Part shown: positions 27,777-36,314 of the stretch, piece by piece | Layout: each line of letters opens with the position of its first letter | How positions within the stretch are numbered: position 1 is the stretch's first letter | DNA from: Cytophagales bacterium | GTDB lineage: Bacteria; Bacteroidota; Bacteroidia; Cytophagales; Cyclobacteriaceae | Direction: 5' to 3' | Length of the DNA stretch: 64,000 nt | NCBI GenBank assembly: GCA_033344775.1 | Contig: JAWPMT010000005.1 | Span: 1 to 64,000 of the forward strand | Notes under the pieces: generated by a model | What the model was told of the DNA's origin: nothing | The model's input: the letters and a program-made list of their open reading frames with translations, nothing else | The model's database searches: none | Translations under genes and position numbers: made by a program

Positions 27777-28232
27777 TCATTCCTCCAAATCGAGCTTCTG
27801 AATATCCAACATCACCTTAGAAGCCGGTCCAAAAGCAATGAGTATCTGATCGCCAATATCGTGATCAAAATAAGCATCCATTTTGACATGATAAGTCACG
27901 CCATTGATCCTAAACTCACAGTTTGAACGGTACCGTGTCTTATCTTCCAACTTTCCCTGCACCGCTTCCTTGACTCCACCCACGACATCTGATTTCAGTC
28001 GTACATAGTGCCTTCGAACCCATAACGTCAACCATACAAGGATTAAGAAGCCTATGCCTACCATCATTGTGATGGTGCTGTCCCCGTCAAATCCAAACAT
28101 AATTGCCACGATGGTGATCATAATTGTGGAAAAAGACAAAGTGATCAACAAAAACAAGGTCATCCCTTTTTGAAACTTAAGTCGCTTCAGGTCCCTTTCG
28201 GTGAGATCCATGGTCCAGGTTTTGTTGGGCAT
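27777..28232 (-). CDS. Membrane protein of unknown function
   Basis: The 151-residue protein has a charged N-terminus, two membrane helices (about 25-45 and 52-72) and a soluble beta-rich C-terminal domain (FRINGVTYHVKMDAYF, IGDQILIAFGP) like small NfeD/DUF3592-type domains. It is convergent with the acetyltransferase (2 bp apart) and transcribed alone. No family name can be given with confidence. Confidence 0.65.
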   Translation of the reverse strand: MPNKTWTMDLTERDLKRLKFQKGMTLFLLITLSFSTIMITIVAIMFGFDGDSTITMMVGIGFLILVWLTLWVRRHYVRLKSDVVGGVKEAVQGKLEDKTRYRSNCEFRINGVTYHVKMDAYFDHDIGDQILIAFGPASKVMLDIQKLDLEE

Positions 28233-28309
28233 GTTCTTTTTTGTTTCTTCCTTGATTTTGAAATTAAGGAAATATCAAAATAACTTCAAACAAATTAACC
28301 ATAAGAAGA

Positions 28310-29847
28310 ATGAGTAAACACTTCAGGCCTCTTCTGCATTCTCTAGTATTTCTTTTTATACTCAACTGCTTCATCTCATGCACCTCTCCTTCTGATGAGG
28401 AACTTCCTCCAAACATCATCGTCTTCCTGGTAGACGATATGGGATTGATGGATACTTCCGTTCCATTTCTGGTTGATTCCTTAGGCAATCCGGTCCAATA
28501 CCCTTTAAACGACTTCTATCGAACACCACATATGGAGCAACTAGCTGCGCAAGGCGTTCGGTTCACCAACTTTTACGCACATTCGGTGTGCTCACCTACC
28601 CGAGCCTCGATCCTGACCGGACAAAATGCGGCTCGTCACGGCACCACCAACTGGATCCGGTCTGAAAGCAACAACCGTACAGCATTCGGACCCACGGGTT
28701 GGAATTGGACCGGATTAACAAAAAATTCCGTGACACTTCCGCGAATCTTACAACAGGCGGGCTATGCTACTATTCATATTGGTAAAGCACATTTTGGACC
28801 TTTTGATAGTGACGGAGAAGATCCCCTGAACCTTGGTTTTGACATTAATGTTGCTGGAAGCTCAATTGGCCACCCGGGCAGCTACTACGGTGCAGATGGT
28901 TATGGACACATCAAAGGTCAGAAAGAACGAGCGGTACCAGGACTGGAAGCTTATCACGGGCAAGATATTTTCCTTACTGAAGCCTTGACACTAGAGGCCA
29001 AGGCAGCTTTGACCAAGGTTGCCAAAGAAAAGAAGTCCTTTTTCCACACATGGCCCACTATGCGGTTCATGCACCATTTCATTCTGATCCAAGGTTCGCT
29101 GCGAATTACGAGCATTCAGGCAAATCCGAAAAGGCCCAGGCTTATGCCACTTTGATCGAGGGGATCGACCAATCTTTAGGAGACATCATCCAACATGTGA
29201 AAGACCTTGGATTGGGTGAAAATACCCTGATCTTGTTTCTAGGAGATAATGGATCGGATGCGCCCCTACCAATAGAAGAGGGATACAGCAGTTCTGTCCC
29301 ACTGAAAGGCAAAAAAGGCAACCACTGGGAAGGTGGCATGCGCGTACCGTTCATCGCCTCCTGGGTTTCACTCAACGCTACTCATTCCGCACAAGTAAAA
29401 ATACCCATAGCAACCTATCGCATACAGCAACAACAAGGCACCATATTGGATATCTTACCCACCCTACTACAAGTGGCTCAAGTAGATGCTCCCAATGACC
29501 ATATCCTGGATGGATTTGCCTTGCAAAAGCAATTCCTTGGTGAGCAGAACCCCAACAGAACCGAACAATTCCTCAATCACTTCCCCCATGGCCAGCACCG
29601 CAGCAACTACTTCACCAGTTTTGTTCTAGCTGACTGGAAACTTATCTATCACTACCCGATTGATACCATACCACAGTATGAGTTATACCACCTCAAAGCA
29701 GACCCTTTTGAAACCACTAACCTGGCAAATTCCAATCCCCAACAACTAAAGGTGATGATACAAGCCCTCACCAAGCAAATGGAGGATTACGGCGCTTTGT
29801 ATCCCGAGAAAGATGGGGAAGAGTTGGGGTTGGTGGTTCCGGAATAG
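28310..29847 (+). pseudogene. Arylsulfatase-type sulfatase broken by a -1 frameshift
   Basis: The first part has a lipoprotein signal (FLFILNCFISC), the metal-binding IIVFLVDDMG and the formylglycine signature CSPTR with Cys94. The second part (open from 29050) carries MAHYAVHAPF, GDNGSD, NHWEGGMRVPF and the C-terminal domain. The frames meet near 29035-29055, next to a run of five T, where one base appears to be missing. With that base restored the protein would be complete at about 512 residues. It is either a fresh inactivation or a sequencing error at the homopolymer. Sulfatases desulfate algal or host glycans, which fits the T9SS amylase-like gene further on. Confidence 0.85.
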
Positions 29848-29978
29848 TTTAGCTTTTCGCGGCATTGGTTTTAAATAAAGTAGGGATATGCTATATTCAT
29901 TTTGGATGAATGATCAGTGACTGCATATCCGACAACAAATATTTACAAATGGATAAGTACCTGATATTCAGTGAAATT

Positions 29979-30023
29979 TATAATGGAAATAACGTGCATA
30001 TGTGTGTTATTCACTAGTTATAC
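29979..30023 (+). other. attC-like site, left-most of the array (compact type)
   Basis: L-box arms ATAACGTGCATATG and, on the complement, ATAACACACATATG are flanked by TAAT and GTTA. The right end GTTATAC lies 18 bp before the PI-PLC start. It forms the end of a longer element (about 29826-30030) that shares ATATCCGACAACAAAT and its 3' end with the repeats at 39702 and 43451. Confidence 0.5.
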
Positions 30024-30040
30024 TCAATTAAAACAAGTTT

Positions 30041-31240
30041 ATGTCAGCAATATATGATAGTGAAACAAGAAAGCACCAATGGTGGGCACCTATGCCAGAT
30101 GATTTTTGGGCAAAGGTTAATGGAAGTGATTGGAAACGAAAGTATGCTTACCCCATTTCAGATTCTGATTCTTACAAGGTTCACTTGTATTGGAAAGAAG
30201 ATAATGTTTATGCGAAAGCTGAGATTAAGTTTTCCGGCACAACAAAAATTTGTCTTTTTATTGGTCAGGTAATCGAGGATCATGAGCAGTTTAGAAAGGG
30301 AGATTTTGTAATCGCTTCTGGTACAACTCCAGATTGGGATAACGCTTCAAACCTTACACTTCTTTGGAGACCAGCTCCATGTTGGATGGATAAGATTGAT
30401 GGTTTTAAGAAGCTTTCTGAGATTAATATTCCCGGAACTCACAATTCAGGAGTTAGATATGTGCCATCCGTCGAATGTCAGAGTCTCAAAATCAGGCATC
30501 AGCTATGCGCGGGTATTCGTTATTTAGATATAGGTTGCAGGCATTTTGATAACAAGTTCTTGATCCACAATGGACCTTTTTTTCAACACATTAATTTTGG
30601 AGAGGGCGTGATAGATGTTTGCTTAGAATACCTCAGAAAGTATAAGAGCGAAACAATAATAATGAACATCAAGGAAGAATATATGGCTATGGATAACACC
30701 CGATCTTTTGAAGATACGCTCAAATCTTATATGAAAGGAAATGAGTCTTTTTGGTATACCGATTTTATGATACCCAGATTAGAAGATGTGAGAGGAAAAA
30801 TTGTTTTAATTCGACGATTTATGGGGAGCAGTAATATGGGAATACCGGCTTATGAGGGGTGGAACTATCAAGGTGGAACTTTTACTTTAAATGACATTGC
30901 ACCATCGGATGTGTCTATCAATAAAATTCGTGTCCAGGATGCCTACAAAGTATGGTATACAAAACAATCATTTGATGAAAAATGGAATAATATTAAAAAA
31001 TTGTTTAATGGAGCCATAGATGGTTCTAAAAATGTTTGGTACTTAAATTTTATTAGCGGCTCTGCTCATACCAGACCAGAAGACGTTGCCAAGGGAGGAT
31101 TCCTGAACTATAAAGGGATGAATGAGCGCCTTGCAGAGTATTTGAAGGAACTGCCAAAGGATAGATATGGAACTATTTTGATGGATTTCCCCGAATGGAA
31201 AGGAAACGAATTAATTCCATTAATTATAGACAAAAACTAA
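30041..31240 (+). CDS. Phosphatidylinositol-specific phospholipase C, X-domain protein
   Basis: Bacterial PI-PLCs cleave phosphatidylinositol to diacylglycerol and cyclic inositol phosphate using two histidines. In this 399-residue protein His134 lies in PGTHNSG and His176 in LIHNGP, with Arg in RYLDIGCR between them, so the active-site set is complete. Residues 1-115 form an extra N-terminal domain, beta-rich with many Trp, that I do not recognise. There is no signal peptide, although most bacterial PI-PLCs are secreted. The gene is AT-rich and sits between two attC-like sites as a single-gene cassette. Confidence 0.88.
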   Translation: MSAIYDSETRKHQWWAPMPDDFWAKVNGSDWKRKYAYPISDSDSYKVHLYWKEDNVYAKAEIKFSGTTKICLFIGQVIEDHEQFRKGDFVIASGTTPDWDNASNLTLLWRPAPCWMDKIDGFKKLSEINIPGTHNSGVRYVPSVECQSLKIRHQLCAGIRYLDIGCRHFDNKFLIHNGPFFQHINFGEGVIDVCLEYLRKYKSETIIMNIKEEYMAMDNTRSFEDTLKSYMKGNESFWYTDFMIPRLEDVRGKIVLIRRFMGSSNMGIPAYEGWNYQGGTFTLNDIAPSDVSINKIRVQDAYKVWYTKQSFDEKWNNIKKLFNGAIDGSKNVWYLNFISGSAHTRPEDVAKGGFLNYKGMNERLAEYLKELPKDRYGTILMDFPEWKGNELIPLIIDKN

Positions 31241-31242
31241 TT

Positions 31243-31339
31243 TTAACAACCGCATAAATAATTTGATGAAGAAATAATAAGATTTGAGTATAACACTATA
31301 TAAACCCCATTAAAGCGGGGTTTATACTAACCGTTAAGC
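31243..31339 (+). other. attC-like site after the PI-PLC gene
   Basis: The left arm is TAAC-5 nt-CATAAA and the right arm is the complement of TAAC-6 nt-TATAAA. The site ends with GTTAAGC (31333-31339), a perfect GTTRRRY. The middle holds a strong hairpin of ATAAACCCC and GGGGTTTAT (31300-31325), which also acts as a terminator for the converging genes. Confidence 0.6.
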
Positions 31340-31341
31340 AA

Positions 31342-31647
31342 TTAGTCTGATTCACCAATAAACCTACCCCATTCTCCCAACGCTCGGAATATTGGCACGA
31401 GTTCTCTTGCCTTTTCAGTCAGTTCATATTCCACTCGAGGTGGAATCTCAGCATAAGAACGCCTCGTTACCAGTTTATCCCTTTCCAGCTCAGATAATTG
31501 AGATGATAAAACCTTCCTTGAGACTTTAGGAATTAAATAATCAAGCTGTCCAAATCGTTTTGGAGATTTTCGCAAGTTCAAAATTATGATTGGCTTCCAT
31601 TTTCCACCTACCAATCGAAGAGCGTCAGTCAGGTAACATTTATTCAT
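31342..31647 (-). CDS. HxlR-family transcriptional regulator
   Basis: From the ATG at 31647 the protein has 101 residues (another ATG lies 15 bp upstream). It shows the HxlR winged-helix layout: an N-terminal Cys in NKCYLTDALRLVGGKW, LRKSPKRFGQLDYLIPKVSRKVLSSQLSELE as recognition region and the wing EIPPRVEYELTEKA. Many HxlR proteins sense quinones, aldehydes or thiol stress through that Cys. It diverges from the propeller gene at 31844 across a dense operator array and almost surely controls it and itself. Confidence 0.92.
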   Translation of the reverse strand: MNKCYLTDALRLVGGKWKPIIILNLRKSPKRFGQLDYLIPKVSRKVLSSQLSELERDKLVTRRSYAEIPPRVEYELTEKARELVPIFRALGEWGRFIGESD

Positions 31648-31668
31648 AGTAAACCCTTTCATTTAATA

Positions 31669-31724
31669 GTTACTAATAAGTAACCATGGTTACCTCAAAG
31701 TAACGGTAGTTACTATCAGGTAAC
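31669..31724. promoter_or_regulatory. Operator array: three 20-bp repeats of GTTAC-N6-GTAAC
   Basis: GTTAC occurs at 31669, 31689 and 31709, and GTAAC at 31680, 31700 and 31720. This gives three 16-bp palindromes at an exact 20-bp period. They lie directly upstream of the HxlR gene, so they probably are its binding sites on one DNA face pair. Confidence 0.8.
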
Positions 31725-31770
31725 CAGTTTTTTCCTAACAATTCGTATCACAAGACTAAATTAACAAAAA

Positions 31771-31798
31771 GTAACCTATATTAGTAACCTAATGTAAC
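31771..31798. promoter_or_regulatory. Three further GTAAC half-sites near the target gene
   Basis: GTAAC is found at 31771, 31784 and 31794 as direct repeats, about 46 bp before the gene at 31844. A perfect 14-bp palindrome TTAAGGGCCCTTAA follows at 31801-31814. Confidence 0.65.
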
Positions 31799-31843
31799 TT
31801 TTAAGGGCCCTTAAGAGCAATTAGCACTTAACATTTCGTAGAT

Positions 31844-33085
31844 ATGAAAAAATTAGAATCATACATCTTTACAATCATATTCAGTTTTGCGGTCTCCACG
31901 CTTAATGCTCAACAGTCTGTAGAAGCTCTCGGGGCATTGGAATTCAGTCCTCAAGGAATATTATTTGTTGGAGACAACCTTTCAGGAACTATTCATGCCA
32001 TTGATTTGAGCTCGGAAAGCCGGGAAGCAGCAACATTTGAAATCAATATGAACCATATTGATGCTCAGATAGCAGCAGTTTTAGGTTCCTCTACTGGTAA
32101 CATTCAAATCAATGATTTAGCGGTGCACCCTAAAAGTGGAGAAGTTTATCTCTCTGTCACCCGAGGACATGGTGTGGAAGCTCTGCCTGCACTGGTTAAA
32201 ATAAATGCTGAGAACGAGTTGAACATTATAGATTTAGGCTCAGCAAAAATTACTTCTCAAGCTTTGAGCAAAGTGCCGGATATCAGCAAGCAATTTAAAC
32301 CTCGTGGCTTAATGGATGCACCCCCTACCATCAAAGAGATTGCCAAAGCAAAACGTCCCTTGCGTATGTTTTCTATCATGGACATGGAATATCACAAAGG
32401 TGAACTTTTTGTTGCAGGAGTAAGCAATGAAGAATTCAGCTCTGTATTACGCCGAATGCCTTATCCTTTTGATGGGAAAGAAAACATCAGTAATATTGAA
32501 ATGTACCACATTGCACACGACCAATATGAAAGTCGTGCTCCTATTCGCTCTATGCAAATCAAAAACATTGATGGTATAGACCAAATCGTGGCAGCTTACA
32601 CCTGTAGTCCATTAGTGTTAATTCCTTTAACAGAATTGACGGATGGAGCGAAAGTCAAAGCCAGAACACTTGGTGATATGGGGAATGGGCTACCGCTTGA
32701 CATGGTTGCTTTTAATCTTATGGGGCAAGAAATGTTATTCGTAACGAATATTGGTAGAACGCCTCGAGTGATACCACTGAATGATTTGAATAACGCCAAA
32801 GTGGTTACAGATAAAGACTTTGAAAGAGGGTTTAAATTAGATTTAGGACCTATTCTTCCTTATGGCCCCGTAGGAAAAGGTGTAATGTTTGTTGGAGCTT
32901 CTCTTCACATTGATTTATTGAATGAAAACCAGTTTATATCCCTGAACAGAGATGCCATAACTGGGAGTTTAGATTTAGAAACCGTTTCGACAATGCTTCC
33001 TTATAAAATGCACAACATTGAAGCTGCCGAATTTGATTTCCCAAGTTATTGGTCTTCCATGGAAAAGGGTAAAAAAGGTAAATAA
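31844..33085 (+). CDS. Exported propeller-type protein under HxlR control
   Basis: This 413-residue protein has a signal peptide ending LNAQ. The remainder looks like a beta-propeller with blades such as ALEFSPQGILFVGDN, NDLAVHPKSGEVYLSVTRG and MGNGLPLDMVAFNLMGQEMLFVTN. I cannot assign a family or catalytic residues. Its promoter region is filled with the presumed HxlR operators, so it is probably induced by the regulator's signal. The regulator (-) and this gene (+) together form one cassette, closed by the hairpin at 33095. Confidence 0.72.
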   Translation: MKKLESYIFTIIFSFAVSTLNAQQSVEALGALEFSPQGILFVGDNLSGTIHAIDLSSESREAATFEINMNHIDAQIAAVLGSSTGNIQINDLAVHPKSGEVYLSVTRGHGVEALPALVKINAENELNIIDLGSAKITSQALSKVPDISKQFKPRGLMDAPPTIKEIAKAKRPLRMFSIMDMEYHKGELFVAGVSNEEFSSVLRRMPYPFDGKENISNIEMYHIAHDQYESRAPIRSMQIKNIDGIDQIVAAYTCSPLVLIPLTELTDGAKVKARTLGDMGNGLPLDMVAFNLMGQEMLFVTNIGRTPRVIPLNDLNNAKVVTDKDFERGFKLDLGPILPYGPVGKGVMFVGASLHIDLLNENQFISLNRDAITGSLDLETVSTMLPYKMHNIEAAEFDFPSYWSSMEKGKKGK

Positions 33086-33094
33086 CAAACTCAA

Positions 33095-33149
33095 TGGAAC
33101 GCCAACAAGGCTAATAACAATGCTCGTATTAGCCCAGTTGGTGTTAAGC
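33095..33149 (+). other. attC-like hairpin, short form
   Basis: CCAAC-2 nt-GGCTAATA pairs with TATTAGCC-2 nt-GTTGG across a 10-nt loop. The right side ends in GTTAAGC (33143-33149), a perfect GTTRRRY. Unlike the other sites, its spacer is base-paired, so it is less certain. Confidence 0.45.
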
Positions 33150-33199
33150 TTCATTATTGGCAAATGGCATATTCCATCTGGTAACAAAAGATAAATTAA

Positions 33200-34300
33200 A
33201 TGAGGGTTCGTCTTTACTTGATCATCTTTTCTATGATTGTTTCTCGGTCGGAAGTAATATCACAAACTACACCTACGCTTCTACCACCAACTGAAATAAA
33301 TGGAACGGTTCAACTTGATATTTCTGACATTCCCCCACTGAATGCAGAAAGATCCAGAGACGAATATTTATCTGTTTTTGTGAAAAATGAAGCAGATGCA
33401 TACCATTCAAATCCTATTCAAGGGCTATATAAAGTTGAAGATGATTATTTAGTTTTTTCTCCTTACTACCCTTTTGAAAGAGGAATGGCCTATGTCGCAA
33501 GAATAAAATATAGTGATACCGATAATAGTTACCGTTATCAATCCTTTCAGGTAGGAAAAAAGCAATCTATAGATGAGGCAAAGGTGGTAAGCATCTTTCC
33601 GTCAGCTAATGAACTTCCGGAAAACTTATTCAGGTTCTATGTTTACTTCAATACGCCTATGAAAAAAGGGCAAGCGTTGAAACATATAAAACTGGTAGAT
33701 GCGGCTGGAAATATAGACAACCATGCCTTTATGGAATTTAAACAAGAGCTTTGGAGTGCTGATGGCAAACGCCTCACGCTGCTATTTGACCCTGGGCGTA
33801 TTAAAAGAGGTGTTTCCACCAATAGAGCATTGGGCCCTGTTTTACATGAAGGGAATAATTATCAATTGACTATCTCAGACGCCTGGCAAGATGTTCATGG
33901 ACAGGCATTGTCAATTGAGACAACCAAAGAATTTGTAGTCGGACCAGCAAACCGTGAGCATATAGTAATTAAAGATCTAGTAATTCAGAAACCGGCGGCA
34001 AATAGTGATGATGGTTTAAGAATTCTTTTTGATAGATTAATGGATCATGCCTTAGTTCAATCTATGATCGGAATAGCCGATGAAAACAATCAACGCATAC
34101 CCGGACATTGGGAAACATCAGAAGAAGAGAAAATTGTACAATTCATTCCTAAAGAGCCGTGGAAAAAAGGGACATATCGAATCATGATAGATAGTCGTAT
34201 GGAGGATGTTGCAGGTAACAATGTAAATAACTTATTAGACCAGAAAATAGGTAAAAAAAATAGCAACACCCAACAACTAATGAGATGCTTCACGATATGA
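33200..34300 (+). CDS. Exported protein with Ig-like (Big_5 type) domains
   Basis: This 366-residue protein has a signal peptide ending EVISQ. Repeated motifs of the kind FYVYFNTPMKKGQALKHI and LRILFDRLMDHALVQSM, followed by W-S/T-x-D/E-x-x, fit bacterial Ig-like domains in surface proteins, here two or three copies. No enzyme domain is visible. It is followed after 47 bp by a putative outer-membrane protein, and the two probably form one cassette operon. Confidence 0.68.
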   Translation: MRVRLYLIIFSMIVSRSEVISQTTPTLLPPTEINGTVQLDISDIPPLNAERSRDEYLSVFVKNEADAYHSNPIQGLYKVEDDYLVFSPYYPFERGMAYVARIKYSDTDNSYRYQSFQVGKKQSIDEAKVVSIFPSANELPENLFRFYVYFNTPMKKGQALKHIKLVDAAGNIDNHAFMEFKQELWSADGKRLTLLFDPGRIKRGVSTNRALGPVLHEGNNYQLTISDAWQDVHGQALSIETTKEFVVGPANREHIVIKDLVIQKPAANSDDGLRILFDRLMDHALVQSMIGIADENNQRIPGHWETSEEEKIVQFIPKEPWKKGTYRIMIDSRMEDVAGNNVNNLLDQKIGKKNSNTQQLMRCFTI

Positions 34301-34347
34301 TTTCCTTCTAATATTAATATTCGCTTTTACTAATAGATCTAAGTTTG

Positions 34348-35121
34348 ATGGTCAAATTTTTGATAAATACTTTTCTGGTATTCACGGTTGCCGTATTGCT
34401 TAGTTTGGAAGCTATAGGACAAAGTACCGATACATTGAAATACAAATTTGATATTAAAATAGGAGGTCAACGAAAAAGTGGTGTAGTCTCTCAAATAACG
34501 CTTAGGGTGACTTCAAATAATGAACTCGAAAACAAAAAACTGATCTTGACTAATCTATCGAGTTATACTTACAATGAAGTGAACGGTGTTAATATCGCTG
34601 ATGACTGGGAATTCAGAACCTATGCCATGCTCAAACTAAATTCAACCACAAGACTCCTTCCAGTGTTTGCCCATAACTACTTCAAAAATGTGTTGTATAG
34701 AATTACAAGCAGTCATAGAGCGTTGGCAGGAGTTAGCATAATTCCTTTTAAGCGGTACAAGGATCATTCTTTTATAGTTGGTGCGGGGCATGAATTCAGT
34801 AATTATAATGGCGAGGTTTTTGCCGAAAGTTCGGTTGTCTCAAGTCAAAGGAATTTCCCGCTGGTTTTTTTAAAAATCTCAGGGAAGCATAAGTTAGGGA
34901 AGCATAAAATTTTAATAGGTTATAATTTTTTATCCGTTCAATCTTTCAAAGAGGCTAAAGATTATTCATTTTGGTTGACATCCGGAGTGAGCGTCCCCTT
35001 GAATAAGAAAATTTCTATTGGAGTTAACTATGATTTTAGGTTTCGAAATGTTCACCTCTCCGACATTCCTACTATGAATGATTTGCTCCTATTCAATATC
35101 ACATTTGATCATTCGAATTAA
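34348..35121 (+). CDS. Putative outer-membrane protein (DUF481-like)
   Basis: From the ATG at 34348 (a TTG precedes it) the 257-residue protein has a signal peptide ending AIGQ. It then shows many short amphipathic beta strands (WEFRTYAMLKLNST, HSFIVGAGHEFSNY, KISIGVNYDFRFR) ending in an aromatic strand, LLLFNITFDHSN. That is the pattern of small beta-barrels such as DUF481. The family call is tentative. It lies last in its cassette, 84 bp before an attC-like site. Confidence 0.6.
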   Translation: MVKFLINTFLVFTVAVLLSLEAIGQSTDTLKYKFDIKIGGQRKSGVVSQITLRVTSNNELENKKLILTNLSSYTYNEVNGVNIADDWEFRTYAMLKLNSTTRLLPVFAHNYFKNVLYRITSSHRALAGVSIIPFKRYKDHSFIVGAGHEFSNYNGEVFAESSVVSSQRNFPLVFLKISGKHKLGKHKILIGYNFLSVQSFKEAKDYSFWLTSGVSVPLNKKISIGVNYDFRFRNVHLSDIPTMNDLLLFNITFDHSN

Positions 35122-35204
35122 CTCATGAAAATGGGAGTTTCTTTATATGAATGATCCACAAGTGAGCTTATGCCTTGAATTGGAATAAAAGTAATTGCAC
35201 TGCT

Positions 35205-35320
35205 CACAACAAACACTAAGTTCTATCGGCTTACTTAGTTGTTTGCAAAGGACTGTAAAATAGGATAGCTTAGAAGAAATTTGAAAGGCTGAACCGACTG
35301 AACTTAGCTAGACATTGTAT
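35205..35320 (+). other. attC-like site 1
   Basis: Left arm is CAAC-5 nt-CTAAGTTCTATCGG; the right arm's complement is CAAT-6 nt-CTAAGTTCAGTCGG. One extra base in one arm mimics the extrahelical base of attC. The right R box has decayed (ATTG in place of GTTA). GGCTTACTTAG occurs inside, as in two other sites. The MepB gene starts 21 bp later. Confidence 0.62.
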
Positions 35321-35340
35321 ATAATACACGAGCTTCACGA

Positions 35341-35883
35341 ATGAAAAATGAAGTACCGACAGAAATTGAGCAAATGGACAAAAATCTGAACTTCATCAAA
35401 ACAGAAATCTATGACAAATGCTCATTTGAAATTTCCGACTTTAAAACCGAAACTGAAAGCAAGGAATACAATGCTTGCCGGTTTAAACTGAACGGACTGT
35501 ATATTTTGAGTAGAAATGCCAAAATAACACCAAAAAAAACTGGGCAGTTTGTCACATGTTGGAAACGTAATAAAAATGGAATAACTGAACCTTATAACGA
35601 GAATGACCCAATTGACTATTATGCGATAAACGTAAAGACCGAAAAAGAATTTGGACAGTTTGTCTTCCCTAAATCCGAGCTTATAAAAAAAGGAATCATC
35701 TCAACTAAAAATAAAGAAGGAAAACGAGGGTTTAGAGTTTATCCAATATGGGATATTGTGAAAAACAAACAAGCTGAACGGACTCAAAAATGGCAGTTGA
35801 ATTATTTTTATCAAATCAGCAGTTCTATCGATTTACAAAAAGTGAATGAACTGTATAAGAAAACTACATACAACACACTGTAG
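35341..35883 (+). CDS. MepB-family protein
   Basis: This 180-residue soluble protein matches the MepB family: NACRFKLNGLYILSRNAKITPKKTGQFVTCWKR, then DPIDYYAINV, FGQFVFPKSELIKKGIIS and GKRGFRVYPIWD. In Staphylococcus aureus mepB belongs to the mepRAB drug-efflux operon, but its biochemical role is unknown. No MATE transporter or MarR regulator is nearby here. It is a single-gene cassette between two attC-like sites, with the start codon chosen 21 bp after the left site. Confidence 0.86.
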   Translation: MKNEVPTEIEQMDKNLNFIKTEIYDKCSFEISDFKTETESKEYNACRFKLNGLYILSRNAKITPKKTGQFVTCWKRNKNGITEPYNENDPIDYYAINVKTEKEFGQFVFPKSELIKKGIISTKNKEGKRGFRVYPIWDIVKNKQAERTQKWQLNYFYQISSSIDLQKVNELYKKTTYNTL

Positions 35884-36005
35884 ATGTCAGGCTATTAAGG
35901 AGTATGTGTTCGAGCTCCCTCTTCCCTGCTGAAACCGTCTAATCTACGATTGGACTTGCTCCTCTGTGGCCAAGACCTACCAAAAAGAAGAAACTTTAGT
36001 AGCTC
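35884..36005. other. Non-coding cassette tail
   Basis: The 120 bp between the MepB stop and the next attC-like site show no gene. Confidence 0.3.
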
Positions 36006-36297
36006 ACTAACAGTTGCTAAGAGGCATCCGCTTACTTAGGGTTTTAACATTCTTTTCAGAACCATCACCGCGCCCCTCTGGCCTGGAGAGAAACAACGAA
36101 TTGGAGCAGTTCCGTGGGTGGGCTGGCCCAGTCGCGAGAGCGGGAAGGATTGTGGGTGGAAGCTTGACTGCCGGTCCGCCGAAATGTCGGAACACCGGCA
36201 GGGCTTTGTGGTTAGCCAGAGGTTCACTATTTTGGTGGGAGTTTGTTAAGGAGGTGCACACGCCTACGCGGCCCGGCCTCTTAGCTAGAAGTTGCGA
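36006..36297 (+). other. attC-like site 2 (long, GC-rich)
   Basis: Left arm is TAAC-5 nt-CTAAGAGGCATCCGC; the right arm's complement is CAAC-6 nt-CTAAGAGGC. Inside are further stems, CCTCTGGC with GCCAGAGG and CTGCCGGT with ACCGGCAG. The motifs CTTACTTAG and CCTACGCGGCCCG recur in other sites. At about 290 bp it exceeds typical attC lengths. An open frame across it is not a gene. Confidence 0.6.
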
Positions 36298-36314
36298 ATA
36301 ATATAAAAGGTATC

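Noticed and set aside
36014-36301. Open frames on both strands over a GC-rich stretch
   Set aside because: They coincide with the long attC-like site; openness follows from GC content and inverted symmetry.
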